The notes beneath the pieces were generated by a model. The model was not told the DNA's origin, did no database searches, and worked only from the letters and a program-made list of their open reading frames with translations. Of a DNA stretch of 24,583 nt, positions 1 through 6,769 are shown in pieces. A program made the translations under genes and the position numbers. Within the stretch, counting starts at the first letter, position 1. Each line of letters begins with the position of its first letter. This DNA comes from a virus. The stretch covers positions 1-24,583 of the IMG/VR virus record IMGVR_UViG_3300014497_000223; one strand, 5' to 3'.

Positions 1-1
1 C

Positions 2-910
2 CACTGGCAGCACGCCTTCGAGCTGCACGCCACCGGCACCGACCTGCCGCAGCAGGACGGTGTGATCAACCTCGTCGCGCGCGGCGCCGAGCTGCCCGGC
101 GCCGCGCGGCTGCTGGTGTTCGACGACATCTCCGAGATCGTCTCGGCCCAGCGCGCGCAGGCCTGGGGCGAGGTGGCACGGCGCCTGGCGCACGAGATCA
201 AGAATCCGCTCACGCCGATCCAGCTTTCCGCCGAGCGGCTCGAGATGAAGCTCTCGGGCAAGGTGGCGGCGCCCGAGCAGGCGATCCTGGTGAAGTCGGT
301 GAAGACCATCGTCGACCAGGTCGATGCGATGAAGCGGCTGGTGAACGAATTCCGCGACTACGCGCGGCTGCCCGCGGCCGACCTGAAGCCGGTCGATCTC
401 AATGCGCTGCTGGCCGACGTGCTGCAGCTCTATCACGCCGAGAACCTGCCGATCGCGCTGCGCTCCGAGCTCGACGTGCGCTGCCCGCCGATTCGCGGCG
501 ACGAGCAGCAGATCCGCCAGGTCATTCACAACCTGCTGCAGAACGCGCAAGACGCCGCCGAGGCCGCGGCCAGCAGCACGGGCAGGGCGGGCGAGGTCGT
601 CATTCGCACACGGTTGGGCGATTCGGGCCAGCGCGTGCGCCTCACGGTGCAGGACAGCGGCCCGGGCTTTGCAGAAAATATTCTGAAGCGCGCCTTCGAA
701 CCCTACGTCACGACGAAAACAAAAGGTACCGGTTTGGGGCTCGCGGTGGTCAAGAAGATCGCGGATGAGCACGGCGCGCGCATCGAGCTTTCCAACCGCG
801 TTGTCGACGGGGCTGTGGCAGGGGCGCAAGTCTCGCTATCATTCGCGCTGGCAGGCGAGCCGCGGGCAGCGGTCGCTCACACCGAAGACTCGAAGTCTTC
901 CACCGCCTGA
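2..910 (+). CDS. ntrY: NtrY-like sensor histidine kinase, 3' part
   Basis: The frame is open from the window edge, so the 5' part (sensor, HAMP, most of PAS) is missing and 302 residues are visible. A GTG at 62 is internal and not the start. The visible part has the end of a PAS-like domain, the H-box LAHEIKNPLTPIQLSAERL with phospho-acceptor His at visible residue 64, the N-box (HNLLQNAQDA, Asn ~181), the G1 box DSGPGF (~218) and the G2 box GTGLGL (~242). These are the elements of a HisKA/HATPase_c kinase, and the H-box wording is that of NtrY. It would autophosphorylate and pass phosphate to the regulator encoded 79 bases downstream. NtrY kinases are usually membrane proteins linked to nitrogen or redox control; the ligand here cannot be told. 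Family call is strong, exact orthology is inferred. Confidence 0.9.
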   Translation, partial: HWQHAFELHATGTDLPQQDGVINLVARGAELPGAARLLVFDDISEIVSAQRAQAWGEVARRLAHEIKNPLTPIQLSAERLEMKLSGKVAAPEQAILVKSVKTIVDQVDAMKRLVNEFRDYARLPAADLKPVDLNALLADVLQLYHAENLPIALRSELDVRCPPIRGDEQQIRQVIHNLLQNAQDAAEAAASSTGRAGEVVIRTRLGDSGQRVRLTVQDSGPGFAENILKRAFEPYVTTKTKGTGLGLAVVKKIADEHGARIELSNRVVDGAVAGAQVSLSFALAGEPRAAVAHTEDSKSSTA

Positions 911-989
911 GCGCCAACGAAATCCAGCGCGAGGGCGCTGGACAGGCCAGCGGACAAACACATACCAGCGCACACAACAAGCAGCACTC

Positions 990-1691
990 ATGGCAAACAT
1001 TCTCGTGGTCGATGACGAGCTGGGCATCCGGGACCTGCTCTTCGAAATTCTCAATGACGAAGGCCACAACGTGGAACTCGCGGAGAACGCAGCCGAGGCG
1101 CGCGCCGCACGCCAACGCGCGCGGCCCGATCTCGTCCTGCTCGACATCTGGATGCCCGACACCGACGGCGTCACGCTGCTCAAGGAGTGGTCCACAGCCG
1201 GCCTCCTGAGCATGCCGGTCATCATGATGAGCGGCCACGCCACCATCGACACCGCGGTCGACGCAACGCGCATCGGCGCCTTCGCCTTTCTCGAAAAGCC
1301 GATCACGCTGCAGAAGCTGCTCAAGGCCGTGGAGCAGGGGCTCGCACGCGAGAGCGCACGGCGCGCCGCTGCAGGCGTGGTGCCCGCGCCGGTCGGCGGC
1401 CATCAGGCAGCAGCGATCACCACGACGGGCGACAGCATGCTGATGGCATCGCTGGCCTCGGTGCCGGTTCCGGATGCAGGTCCGCAATCGACCCAGAGCT
1501 TCGACCTTGATCGCCCGCTGCGCGATGCGCGCGACGGATTCGAGAAGGCGTACTTCGAATTTCACCTGGCGATGGAGAACGGCTCGATGACCCGCGTCGC
1601 CGAGAAAACCGGCCTGGAGCGCACCCATCTTTATCGCAAGCTCAAACAACTTGGTGTCGATCTTTCAAGAGGGCGCAGAAGCGCTGTATAA
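990..1691 (+). CDS. NtrX-like response regulator without AAA+ domain
   Basis: The 233-residue protein has a receiver domain at ~1-115, with acidic pocket D8/D9, phospho-acceptor D52 in LLDIWMPD, the Ser of MMSGHA and Lys103 in LEKP. An Ala/Pro-rich linker (~118-185) follows, then a C-terminal Fis-type helix-turn-helix (~193-230, ending ERTHLYRKLKQLGVDL) like that of NtrX. The sigma-54 AAA+ domain (GAFTGA, Walker motifs) expected in full NtrX is absent. The start at 990 begins the receiver exactly (MANILVVDDE); an upstream in-frame start at 765 would overlap the kinase gene and add no recognisable domain. No clear Shine-Dalgarno is seen. It is the likely partner of the upstream kinase. Without AAA+ it should act as a DNA-binding activator or repressor with sigma-70 rather than remodelling sigma-54 polymerase. 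Confidence 0.88.
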   Translation: MANILVVDDELGIRDLLFEILNDEGHNVELAENAAEARAARQRARPDLVLLDIWMPDTDGVTLLKEWSTAGLLSMPVIMMSGHATIDTAVDATRIGAFAFLEKPITLQKLLKAVEQGLARESARRAAAGVVPAPVGGHQAAAITTTGDSMLMASLASVPVPDAGPQSTQSFDLDRPLRDARDGFEKAYFEFHLAMENGSMTRVAEKTGLERTHLYRKLKQLGVDLSRGRRSAV

Positions 1692-1692
1692 T
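1664..1692 (+). promoter_or_regulatory. promoter for tRNA-Phe
   Basis: A perfect TATAAT at 1687-1692 lies 17 bases downstream of a weak -35 (TTCAAG, 1664-1669). Transcription would start near 1699, about 10 bases before the mature tRNA. The -10 box contains the TAA stop codon of the response regulator gene, so the promoter is embedded in that gene's end. Confidence 0.6.
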
Positions 1693-1709
1693 CTAGGGCT
1701 GCACACAAA

Positions 1710-1785
1710 GGCCCGGTAGCTCAGTTGGTAGAGCAGCGGATTGAAAATCCGCGTGTCGGTGGTTCGATTCCGCCCCAGGCCACCA
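1710..1785 (+). tRNA. tRNA-Phe (GAA)
   Basis: The 76-nt cloverleaf folds with a D-arm, anticodon stem GCGGA/TCCGC with loop TTGAAAA (anticodon GAA), T-stem GGTGG/CCGCC with loop TTCGATT, and an encoded CCA end. The acceptor stem GGCCCGG/CCAGGCC contains a C5-A68 mismatch. The gene is the integration target: prophage sequence starts at its 3' end and the integrase is about 1 kb away. The mismatch may come from the phage-supplied 3' half. Confidence 0.95.
1750..1785 (+). other. probable attL core in the 3' half of tRNA-Phe
   Basis: Phage integrases often recombine within the anticodon-to-3' end part of a tRNA gene and restore it. Host genes end at the tRNA and phage genes begin right after it, with an integrase reading toward it. 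The exact core cannot be fixed because the matching attR is outside the window. Confidence 0.55.
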
Positions 1786-1793
1786 TATCCCGT

Positions 1794-1833
1794 AAGGCGC
1801 TACAGCTATCAAAGTTGTAGCGCCTTTCTCGTT
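1794..1833 (+). terminator. Rho-independent terminator after tRNA-Phe
   Basis: An 11-bp perfect stem (AAGGCGCTACA at 1794-1804 with 1816-1826) is extended by a G-T and a C-G pair around a 7-base loop and followed by a T-rich tail. It sits 8 bases after the tRNA CCA. It would end the tRNA transcript and, as it lies beyond the attachment core, is carried by the prophage. Confidence 0.8.
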
Positions 1834-2087
1834 TTATTCCCGTGGTGGGAACTCACGTTAGTTTCATGGCGCTTCGTCGGTGGTACTGAAGCGCAACCGA
1901 TCTATCCGCTACTAGCAGTGTTTTTCGCGTCTGTGAAACTCCGGAGACCTTCGCTTTTGTTAGTAGTGCCAACATTCGGCAGTAGCCCGGTAGTACCGGG
2001 GGTTGTCTTTTATGGTAGTGACGAAGCCGTCAATTACTGTGAGAATCTTGTTGTAGAGGTTCGAATTCCGAATACTCTGGAGAAACA
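1834..2087. other. AT-richer gap without a convincing gene
   Basis: No convincing reading frame is present; the only long frame starts inside the tRNA. The stretch is visibly less GC-rich than its surroundings. It holds the palindrome CCCGGTAGTACCGGG at 1986-2000 and, at its end, a good ribosome-binding site (CTGGAG, ~2078-2083) for the next gene. Integrase arm-binding sites could lie here, since it is between the attachment core and the first phage gene. Confidence 0.4.
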
Positions 2088-2324
2088 ATGGAACTCGTAG
2101 ATTTGAAATCCTCAAGGCGCAAGGCATTTGCGGCGGGGGTTTTGCGCGGCCTCGCGTCTCCGCTGATGGTCTATTCCAGTTTCAGTCTCCCGGCTTCCGC
2201 AGTCCCCGTGGTGCAACATGTGCCTAACCCAGCGAAGGGCACTGACGGATTGCGCGGCGACTGGCGACGCGTCGGCCAACATCTGAAAGACTCTTTCGAG
2301 GCCGAAGCTCGTAAGCATGGCTAA
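2088..2324 (+). CDS. small protein of unknown function upstream of DUF2335
   Basis: This 78-residue protein is not one I recognise. It has a basic N-terminus, a short hydrophobic patch (SPLMVYSSFSLPASAVPVV, ~24-42) too weak for a confident membrane segment, and a charged C-terminus containing GDWRRVGQHLKDSF. The ATG at 2088 follows a GGAGA ribosome-binding site. The stop overlaps the next start by 8 bases, so the two genes are probably translationally coupled and form one cassette. The position between the attachment site and the integrase is a common place for lysogenic-conversion cargo. A membrane-associated partner of the DUF2335 protein is possible but not shown. Confidence 0.6.
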   Translation: MELVDLKSSRRKAFAAGVLRGLASPLMVYSSFSLPASAVPVVQHVPNPAKGTDGLRGDWRRVGQHLKDSFEAEARKHG

Positions 2325-2775
2325 GCCGCCTTCGAGGCGCGCAGGTGCAGTTACGCCTCAACCGAGAGTGCTCACGCAGCGAACCGAAGTTCGCACGCAT
2401 AGCGGCCCAATTCCAGCTCCCGAAGATCTAGCGCGCTACGATGAATTGCTGCCAGGAGCGGCTGAGCGGATTTTGGCTATGGCTGAAATGGAGCAGCGCC
2501 ATCGCACCTCGATGGAGCAGGCTACCCTCATTTCCGATCAGCGGCACCGGAAAGACGTGCTTGATGCCCAGGGCGCCAACGCGCGCGGCATCTTTCGGAG
2601 TGATCTACTGGGGCAGACACTTGGAGGTGCGATTGCGCTCAGCTGCGTGGGAGGGGCTATCTACACCGCAGTCACAGGCTCGCCTTGGTACGTGGTGGCG
2701 ATCTTCCTAGGTTTGCCGGTCGCTTCGATCATCAAAGCTGTGCGCTCGATCGACAAGGCGAAGTCAAAAAGCTAG
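2317..2775 (+). CDS. DUF2335 family membrane protein
   Basis: The 152-residue protein carries the DUF2335 signature: HSGPIPAPEDLARYDELLPG at ~28-47, followed by AAERILAMAEMEQRHR and a charged helical stretch, then two hydrophobic segments (~96-118 and ~123-142) and a short Lys-rich tail. Family members are small predicted inner-membrane proteins of unknown function, frequent in prophages and other mobile DNA. The gene overlaps the upstream small gene by 8 bases and its stop overlaps the convergent integrase stop by 4 bases. It is a cargo gene of the prophage; a role in lysogen fitness or phage exclusion is speculation. Confidence 0.8.
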   Translation: MAKPPSRRAGAVTPQPRVLTQRTEVRTHSGPIPAPEDLARYDELLPGAAERILAMAEMEQRHRTSMEQATLISDQRHRKDVLDAQGANARGIFRSDLLGQTLGGAIALSCVGGAIYTAVTGSPWYVVAIFLGLPVASIIKAVRSIDKAKSKS

Positions 2776-3812
2776 CCTAGGCTCTTTCGCGTGGACACGC
2801 GAGAGCGGTCGTAGATTTTTGCCGTAGTCTTCGCATCAGCATGCAGTTCGGGCAGTCCACCGTACTGCGCCTTGTGCTGCGTTGTGTAGTAGGCCCGCAA
2901 ATCATGGAAGGTGAAGCGGCGCGGGATGATCTTGTCCGCGACCGCCTTCGACATCGCACGTTGCCAAGTTGAAGCGAAGCCGTCGTCGGTGTATGGATTG
3001 CCGTCGCGCGTGGTGAAGACGTGCAAGCACTCCTCGGGCCGTGGCAGTGCGCGCAGTCGCCGAATCAGATCCTCCATGCCTGCCGTGATCGACACGCTCT
3101 CAACGCGCGTTGCCCCGCCGTGTTGCTTCGCGCGCATCAATCGAATCGTGTTCGCCTCGCTGTCGATCTGAGGCAGCGTGAGGTGCAGGAACTCGATGCG
3201 ACGTGAGCCGACCATCGCGGCAAACTCGGCCATCAAGCCGATGACCTGGCGCTGCGGGCCCTGTGTGTTCAGCCATGCCAGGAACGCCGCGAACGTCTCG
3301 GGCTCGGGCGCTTCTGTACGTGGCCGTTCGAGGTTGCGCTTCACTTGCTTGCACGGGTTCACGTCGATGTCTCCGCGCTCGACGGCAACCGTCATCAGGT
3401 TGGCCAGCAGCGCGACCTCGCGGTTTGCGCGCACCGGTGCCTCGGCCCGCTCGACACGTAGGTACCGCGCGATGTCCGCAGGTCGGATCAGCCGCGCCGA
3501 AACCTTGCCCATCACCTCGAGCAGCTTCACGCTGTACTCGGTGTAATCGCTCTTCGTGCGCTCGCCTAGCCTCTTCCATTGCGGCATCGTCTGATAGGTG
3601 CGCCAGAGCTCTTCGATCGTGCCGGCGTCGCCGCTCGTGCCGTTCAGGTCGAGCACCTTTTGAATTGCTGCGCGCTTGTCCTGGCCGAGACTGATCGGCT
3701 TCCCTCCGACCGGGTGATACCGGTACGTCACCTTGTCGCTGCTGGCGTGTGGACGCGCCTCCATCCGGGGCAGCAGGCCGAAGCCTGATGCCCTCTCTCT
3801 TTTTCTTCCCAT
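2772..3812 (-). CDS. int: tyrosine recombinase integrase
   Basis: This 346-residue phage integrase has an N-terminal arm-binding region, a core-binding SAM-like domain (~60-155) and a catalytic domain. Catalytic residues are visible: Arg204 in GSRRIEFLHL, Lys229 in MRAKQHGG, His303/Arg306 in HDLRAYY, His324 in ELHADAKTT and the nucleophile Tyr334 in KIYDRS. It should integrate and excise the prophage at tRNA-Phe. The ATG at 3812 is preferred: it overlaps the stop of the upstream gene (TGATG) and has GGAG at proper spacing; a GTG three bases earlier is possible. The gene is the last of a leftward run and ends about 1 kb from the tRNA. Confidence 0.95.
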   Translation of the reverse strand: MGRKRERASGFGLLPRMEARPHASSDKVTYRYHPVGGKPISLGQDKRAAIQKVLDLNGTSGDAGTIEELWRTYQTMPQWKRLGERTKSDYTEYSVKLLEVMGKVSARLIRPADIARYLRVERAEAPVRANREVALLANLMTVAVERGDIDVNPCKQVKRNLERPRTEAPEPETFAAFLAWLNTQGPQRQVIGLMAEFAAMVGSRRIEFLHLTLPQIDSEANTIRLMRAKQHGGATRVESVSITAGMEDLIRRLRALPRPEECLHVFTTRDGNPYTDDGFASTWQRAMSKAVADKIIPRRFTFHDLRAYYTTQHKAQYGGLPELHADAKTTAKIYDRSRVSTRKSLG

Positions 3813-4045
3813 CACTTGCTCCAGTTGAATCCAGCGGGCGACGTGTAGCTGCCTGTGGCATTGAGCCGCTCTTCAACCAGGCGGCGGCCGACCAGCGGAA
3901 GGCCGTCAGGGCGCCGTGGCAGTTCCTTCACGCCGAGAAACGCGCACAGGTGTCGTGCCTGCGCGTGGCGCTGCGTGAGCGGGAAACACATCTCGTCGAC
4001 CTCTTCAGCAGAGAGGAATGGCGTGGTGAGTAGGGCTTCGATCAA
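3812..4045 (-). CDS. DUF4224-like small protein, possible excisionase
   Basis: The 77-residue protein begins with TTG (4045), overlapping the upstream TGA and preceded by GGGGGAAC. It contains FLSAEEVDEMC, then RHLCAFLGVKELPRRPDGLP and a short basic end, resembling DUF4224, in which FLT/S-x-EEL, a helix and an RxDGRP-like turn are typical. Such proteins are commonly encoded next to phage integrases, and a directionality-factor (Xis) role fits position and size. It is coupled to int by TGATG. The open frame extends upstream to 4315, but that part is a shadow of the next genes. Family match is moderate; function is inferred from context. Confidence 0.7.
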   Translation of the reverse strand: MIEALLTTPFLSAEEVDEMCFPLTQRHAQARHLCAFLGVKELPRRPDGLPLVGRRLVEERLNATGSYTSPAGFNWSK

Positions 4046-4275
4046 AGTTCCCCCTTCTGCGAAAGCGCGTGCGCCAGGTGCCGCGCGTAGGTGCTGACGG
4101 CTCGCCAGTAAGCCGCCATCGGGCCCTTCCGTTTGAGCCACGATTTCTCGGCCTCGGTGTTGGCCTGGTCGCGCAATTCGCGCATGACGGCCTCGATGCG
4201 TCGGCGATCCTCGACCGGTAGGGCGAGTAGCGCCTTCCCCGCGGGCAACTTCAGCAGCGGGTTCTCGTAGCCCAT
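4042..4275 (-). CDS. small phage protein, unknown
   Basis: This 77-residue mostly helical, charged protein (start MGYENPLLKLPAGKALLALP) contains DRRRIEAVMRELRDQANTEA and a basic C-terminal half (WLKRKGPMAAYW). I do not recognise the family. The ATG at 4275 overlaps the upstream stop (TGATG) after GAGGAAG; a GTG three bases earlier is possible. Its stop overlaps the TTG start of the DUF4224 gene. It is part of the coupled leftward accessory operon ending in int. Confidence 0.7.
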   Translation of the reverse strand: MGYENPLLKLPAGKALLALPVEDRRRIEAVMRELRDQANTEAEKSWLKRKGPMAAYWRAVSTYARHLAHALSQKGEL

Positions 4276-5234
4276 CACGCTTCCTCCTTGCTCGAAATCC
4301 CCCCAGAGCCAGCAATGGGCTGGGGCATCACCACGTAGTCGAAGCCGTCTTCATCCTGCGGGTCTGGAATGAGTTCTACCTTGATGTTCGACAGACGCAC
4401 CGCGCGCTGAATTTCGAGGACATCGCCGATCTGCAGCATCCCGTCGGACCACTCGCGTTCGATGACCTCGTGGATGCTGTCGGCCGAGCGCTCGGGATCG
4501 GCGTCGTTCCAGAACATGTTTGCCTGCTCTGGGCCCTCTGCACTGGGGGCGGCTGGTGCTCCGTTATGCGATGCGAGGTCGTCTATCGGCACAAGACGGC
4601 ATGCCACGACGCGAGGTGTTGGTTCAAGGATCGACTGCTTCGCGGCGTACTCCGCGTTCTCGCGCAGCGATGCGATGGCCGTGCGCCTGCGCCCTTGCAT
4701 CACGATGTAGATCGGTCCGCCGAGCGTGTCCGGCGCCTCCTGCTCGCGCGCAGCGGTGGCAGTACTGGGTGCGGCGAGGTGGGCGCGATAGAACGCCACC
4801 GCCTTCACGATCAATTCACAGTCGGCCAGCTTGCGTCGGATGCTGAAGTGGCCTTCTGGCGTGGTTTCGCGATACTCATCGTCTCCCAGAATCTCGGCGT
4901 CGTATGGCAGCCCCTGGCAGTCGGGCGCGGCAACGAAGCAATCCAATATTTCGCCGTCACGTTCGCGTTTGCGCACGAACCACAGGCCCGGCGTGCTGTC
5001 ATCTGGCGTTGCCCCTTGCCCGTCTCCGGGTGCTGCATTGGGCTGCGTGGCTGCGAGGGCGGCACCAGCGCGCAGCGCTACGACCTCGGCCTGCATTGCT
5101 CGTAGCGCCGCCTTGTCGTCTTCGTTCAGGGGCTCGTGGTGCCCGAGTATTTCGTCCAAGTGCGCCGGGGTCGGTGCGTCGGCTTGCCGCCTGTGCGTGT
5201 CGTACCAGACCGAGGGGCCGATTTCCTTGTTCAT
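4275..5234 (-). CDS. phage hypothetical protein, 319 aa
   Basis: The protein is acidic and Ala-rich and I do not recognise a family. Visible parts are an N-terminal helical region (~15-60) with AALRAMQAEVVALRAG, a low-complexity linker (~62-85), a beta-rich section with LWFVRKRERDGEILDCFVAA and ILGDDEYRETTPEGHFSIRR (~86-140), and a further beta-like section with PIYIVMQGRRRTAIASLREN (~180-200). The open frame runs upstream to 5654, but the ATG at 5234 is chosen because it lies 2 bases after the stop of the preceding gene; an in-frame ATG at 5249 is the alternative. The upstream extension is the shadow of other genes. Part of the leftward run toward int. Confidence 0.7.
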   Translation of the reverse strand: MNKEIGPSVWYDTHRRQADAPTPAHLDEILGHHEPLNEDDKAALRAMQAEVVALRAGAALAATQPNAAPGDGQGATPDDSTPGLWFVRKRERDGEILDCFVAAPDCQGLPYDAEILGDDEYRETTPEGHFSIRRKLADCELIVKAVAFYRAHLAAPSTATAAREQEAPDTLGGPIYIVMQGRRRTAIASLRENAEYAAKQSILEPTPRVVACRLVPIDDLASHNGAPAAPSAEGPEQANMFWNDADPERSADSIHEVIEREWSDGMLQIGDVLEIQRAVRLSNIKVELIPDPQDEDGFDYVVMPQPIAGSGGISSKEEA

Positions 5235-5236
5235 GT

Positions 5237-5461
5237 TCAGTCCGTCCATTTGATGCAGCCCGCGCTCGAGCAGCGACCGGTCATGCGGCCGTCGATCGCG
5301 CTGGCTGTGTAGTTGAAGAGGCCACCGCAACGGATGCATTCCATGGAGGCCTTCACGGTCTCGGCGGGGCGCAGCGTTGCGGGGTTGAAGTGGCGACGGA
5401 AGATTTCCGTCTTGGCGCGCGCTACCGCGCAGGAGAAGGCGCCGAAGCCGGGCGTGGTCAT
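5237..5461 (-). CDS. small Cys-containing (zinc-ribbon-like) protein
   Basis: The 74-residue protein starts at an ATG that would overlap the stop (ATGA) of an unshifted ASCH gene. It carries CIRCGG and, 23 residues later, CSSAGC, an arrangement that could bind one zinc ion, within a C-terminal half ending IKWTD. As sequenced, the upstream ASCH frame reads into this same frame, so the two would be fused; the separate-gene reading is preferred because the overlap and start are typical of this operon. Function unknown. Confidence 0.6.
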   Translation of the reverse strand: MTTPGFGAFSCAVARAKTEIFRRHFNPATLRPAETVKASMECIRCGGLFNYTASAIDGRMTGRCSSAGCIKWTD

Positions 5462-5830
5462 GGCGTGACGTCGATCTCGAACACTTCGACCGGCTCGGGC
5501 CCCGAAGTGCTCGTGGGTGATGGTGGAGAGCCGGTAGCCCTTGAAGGGACGCTCGATGCGGCGTGAGGTGTCCGCCGCGGGCGGGTAGCCCATGGTGAGC
5601 ACCACACTGTCGTAGTGCCTGCCCACCAAGCGCTTTGCCCAGTACGGCGTGCACAGCCGGTATTCGGCGAGCTTCTTGCCGTCGCGGATCTGCTCGAAGT
5701 ACTCGCGCTTCAGCGAGAGGTGCAGCGTGCGAACCGTACCGCCTTGAGCCGATTTCTGCACATCATCGGCCACGGGCGACACCTCGTGCACGCGGAGCGG
5801 CGTGGTGCTGACCACTTCAGGCGGCGCCAT
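5237..5830 (-). CDS. ASCH-domain protein, open as sequenced but probably frameshifted
   Basis: The start at 5830 (ATG after GAGGTG) gives a protein whose residues ~37-105 match an ASCH domain: TLHLSLKREYFEQIRDGKK, AEYRLCTPYW, then VVLTMGYPP and KGYRLSTITHEHFG. ASCH domains bind RNA or nucleotides. At 5497-5503 the coding strand has GGGGCCC. With one G fewer, the frame would continue FGPEPVEVFEIDVTP and stop at 5458, a natural end for this family, overlapping the ATG of the next gene. As written, the frame instead runs on into the Cys-containing small gene, giving 197 residues. Either a real single-base insertion or a sequence error is likely. The true ASCH gene is probably 5458-5830. Confidence 0.65.
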   Translation of the reverse strand: MAPPEVVSTTPLRVHEVSPVADDVQKSAQGGTVRTLHLSLKREYFEQIRDGKKLAEYRLCTPYWAKRLVGRHYDSVVLTMGYPPAADTSRRIERPFKGYRLSTITHEHFGARAGRSVRDRRHAMTTPGFGAFSCAVARAKTEIFRRHFNPATLRPAETVKASMECIRCGGLFNYTASAIDGRMTGRCSSAGCIKWTD

Positions 5831-5876
5831 AGGGCACCTCGCGCATACTTTGATTCCACGCTTGGAAGGAGCAGTG

Positions 5877-6473
5877 ATGAAAAAAGAGTTTGGGATATCG
5901 ATCGAAAGGGACTTCAAGCCCTTTCCCGTTCTTTGGCATGCATCCGCCTGCCTGCGCGACATTCGGGAAGAGGGCGGGACAGGTAGTTACTGGGCAGGGT
6001 TGGGCGCGCTCGTCACTTTGGCATTTGCGATTGAGGGCTTTTGCCAAACAGAAGGTCCACAGGTGTTCGGGAGTGACTGGCTGAGTGGAAAAAAAATTGA
6101 GCGAGAACCTGTTTATGAAAAGTTCAAGCTGATCGGAAAGGCAGTGGGGGCGAACGTGAACTACGGAGCCTTGCCATGGAGTGACGTTCGACGAGTTCTC
6201 AGGGCCCGCGATTCGCTGGCGCATCCACGACCGGCGAAAAGACAGGGGGCGGCCAGGTTGGTCATCGCTCCAGATGAACATCCAATCGATGCGGCAGCCC
6301 ACCTCGTTATGGAACCTTGGGAGCATCTCCTTGAGCTCAAGGCGGCGGAGAAAATCGCCAGCAGCGTTGACAGCGCGATCAAGCAGATTTGGTCCAGGAT
6401 GGGGCGCAAGCCTTGGGACCTTCACATGCATGGAACCACGAGCTACGTCATGTCCACTGTGAGGAGCGAATAG
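5877..6473 (+). CDS. HEPN-like protein with RX4H motif
   Basis: This 198-residue, largely helical protein contains RARDSLAHPRP at ~109-119. R111-x4-H116 is the RX4-6H catalytic pattern of HEPN RNases, embedded in a helix as in that superfamily. Upstream helices (GTGSYWAGLGALVTLAFAIE, ~34-53) fit a HEPN bundle, and the C-terminus has a long charged helix. The ATG at 5877 follows AAGGAG; a GTG three bases earlier and an upstream ATG at 5802 are less likely. It is divergent from the ASCH gene and lies in an island oriented against the leftward operons, with lower GC than its neighbours. A role in defence or as a toxin is inferred. No obvious MNT antitoxin is adjacent, so a non-enzymatic HEPN-like protein remains possible. 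Confidence 0.6.
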   Translation: MKKEFGISIERDFKPFPVLWHASACLRDIREEGGTGSYWAGLGALVTLAFAIEGFCQTEGPQVFGSDWLSGKKIEREPVYEKFKLIGKAVGANVNYGALPWSDVRRVLRARDSLAHPRPAKRQGAARLVIAPDEHPIDAAAHLVMEPWEHLLELKAAEKIASSVDSAIKQIWSRMGRKPWDLHMHGTTSYVMSTVRSE

Positions 6474-6545
6474 AGGCGGCCTGCGCACGGCGCGCACGTG
6501 CTCGGAGGAGGTGTCGAGGAGGTTCAAAATACCTTCCTTTGAATC

Positions 6546-6767
6546 GTGAAGTGGGAAGCCGTGACGCAAGAAGAATTCGAGTACCGCGGCAGGCGTGTCT
6601 CAGTCGAGGTCGTCCTAGCGGATGGAAAGTACGGCTGGGTATTTCGGATTGCCGACGAGAAGCCTGTGAGACTCAGCCGGTCGCCGGCCAGTACTACTGG
6701 ACAAGCCTTCGAGGAAGCAATCTCCGCCGCGAAAAGCGTGCTCGACTTGCGCGAGGCAGTGGCCTGA
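6546..6767 (+). CDS. small hypothetical protein, 73 aa
   Basis: It begins with GTG at 6546, the first usable start after an in-frame TGA at 6540-6542, with no clear ribosome-binding site. The protein has a beta-like first half (FEYRGRRVSVEVVLADGKYG, WVFRIADEKP) and a C-terminal helix (GQAFEEAISAAKSVLDLREA). I do not recognise it. The stop is 2 bases before the next ATG, so the two small genes are probably co-translated. Confidence 0.55.
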   Translation: MKWEAVTQEEFEYRGRRVSVEVVLADGKYGWVFRIADEKPVRLSRSPASTTGQAFEEAISAAKSVLDLREAVA

Positions 6768-6769
6768 CG

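Noticed and set aside
765-989. Longer start for the response regulator
   Set aside because: It overlaps the kinase gene, adds a basic region with no domain, and the receiver begins at 990.
1741-2100. 119-residue frame across the tRNA
   Set aside because: It starts inside the tRNA anticodon stem, crosses the terminator and has no family-like sequence.
5462-5654. Extended N-terminus of the 319-residue protein
   Set aside because: His/Arg/Leu-rich sequence typical of an out-of-frame read through the ASCH gene and its downstream neighbour.
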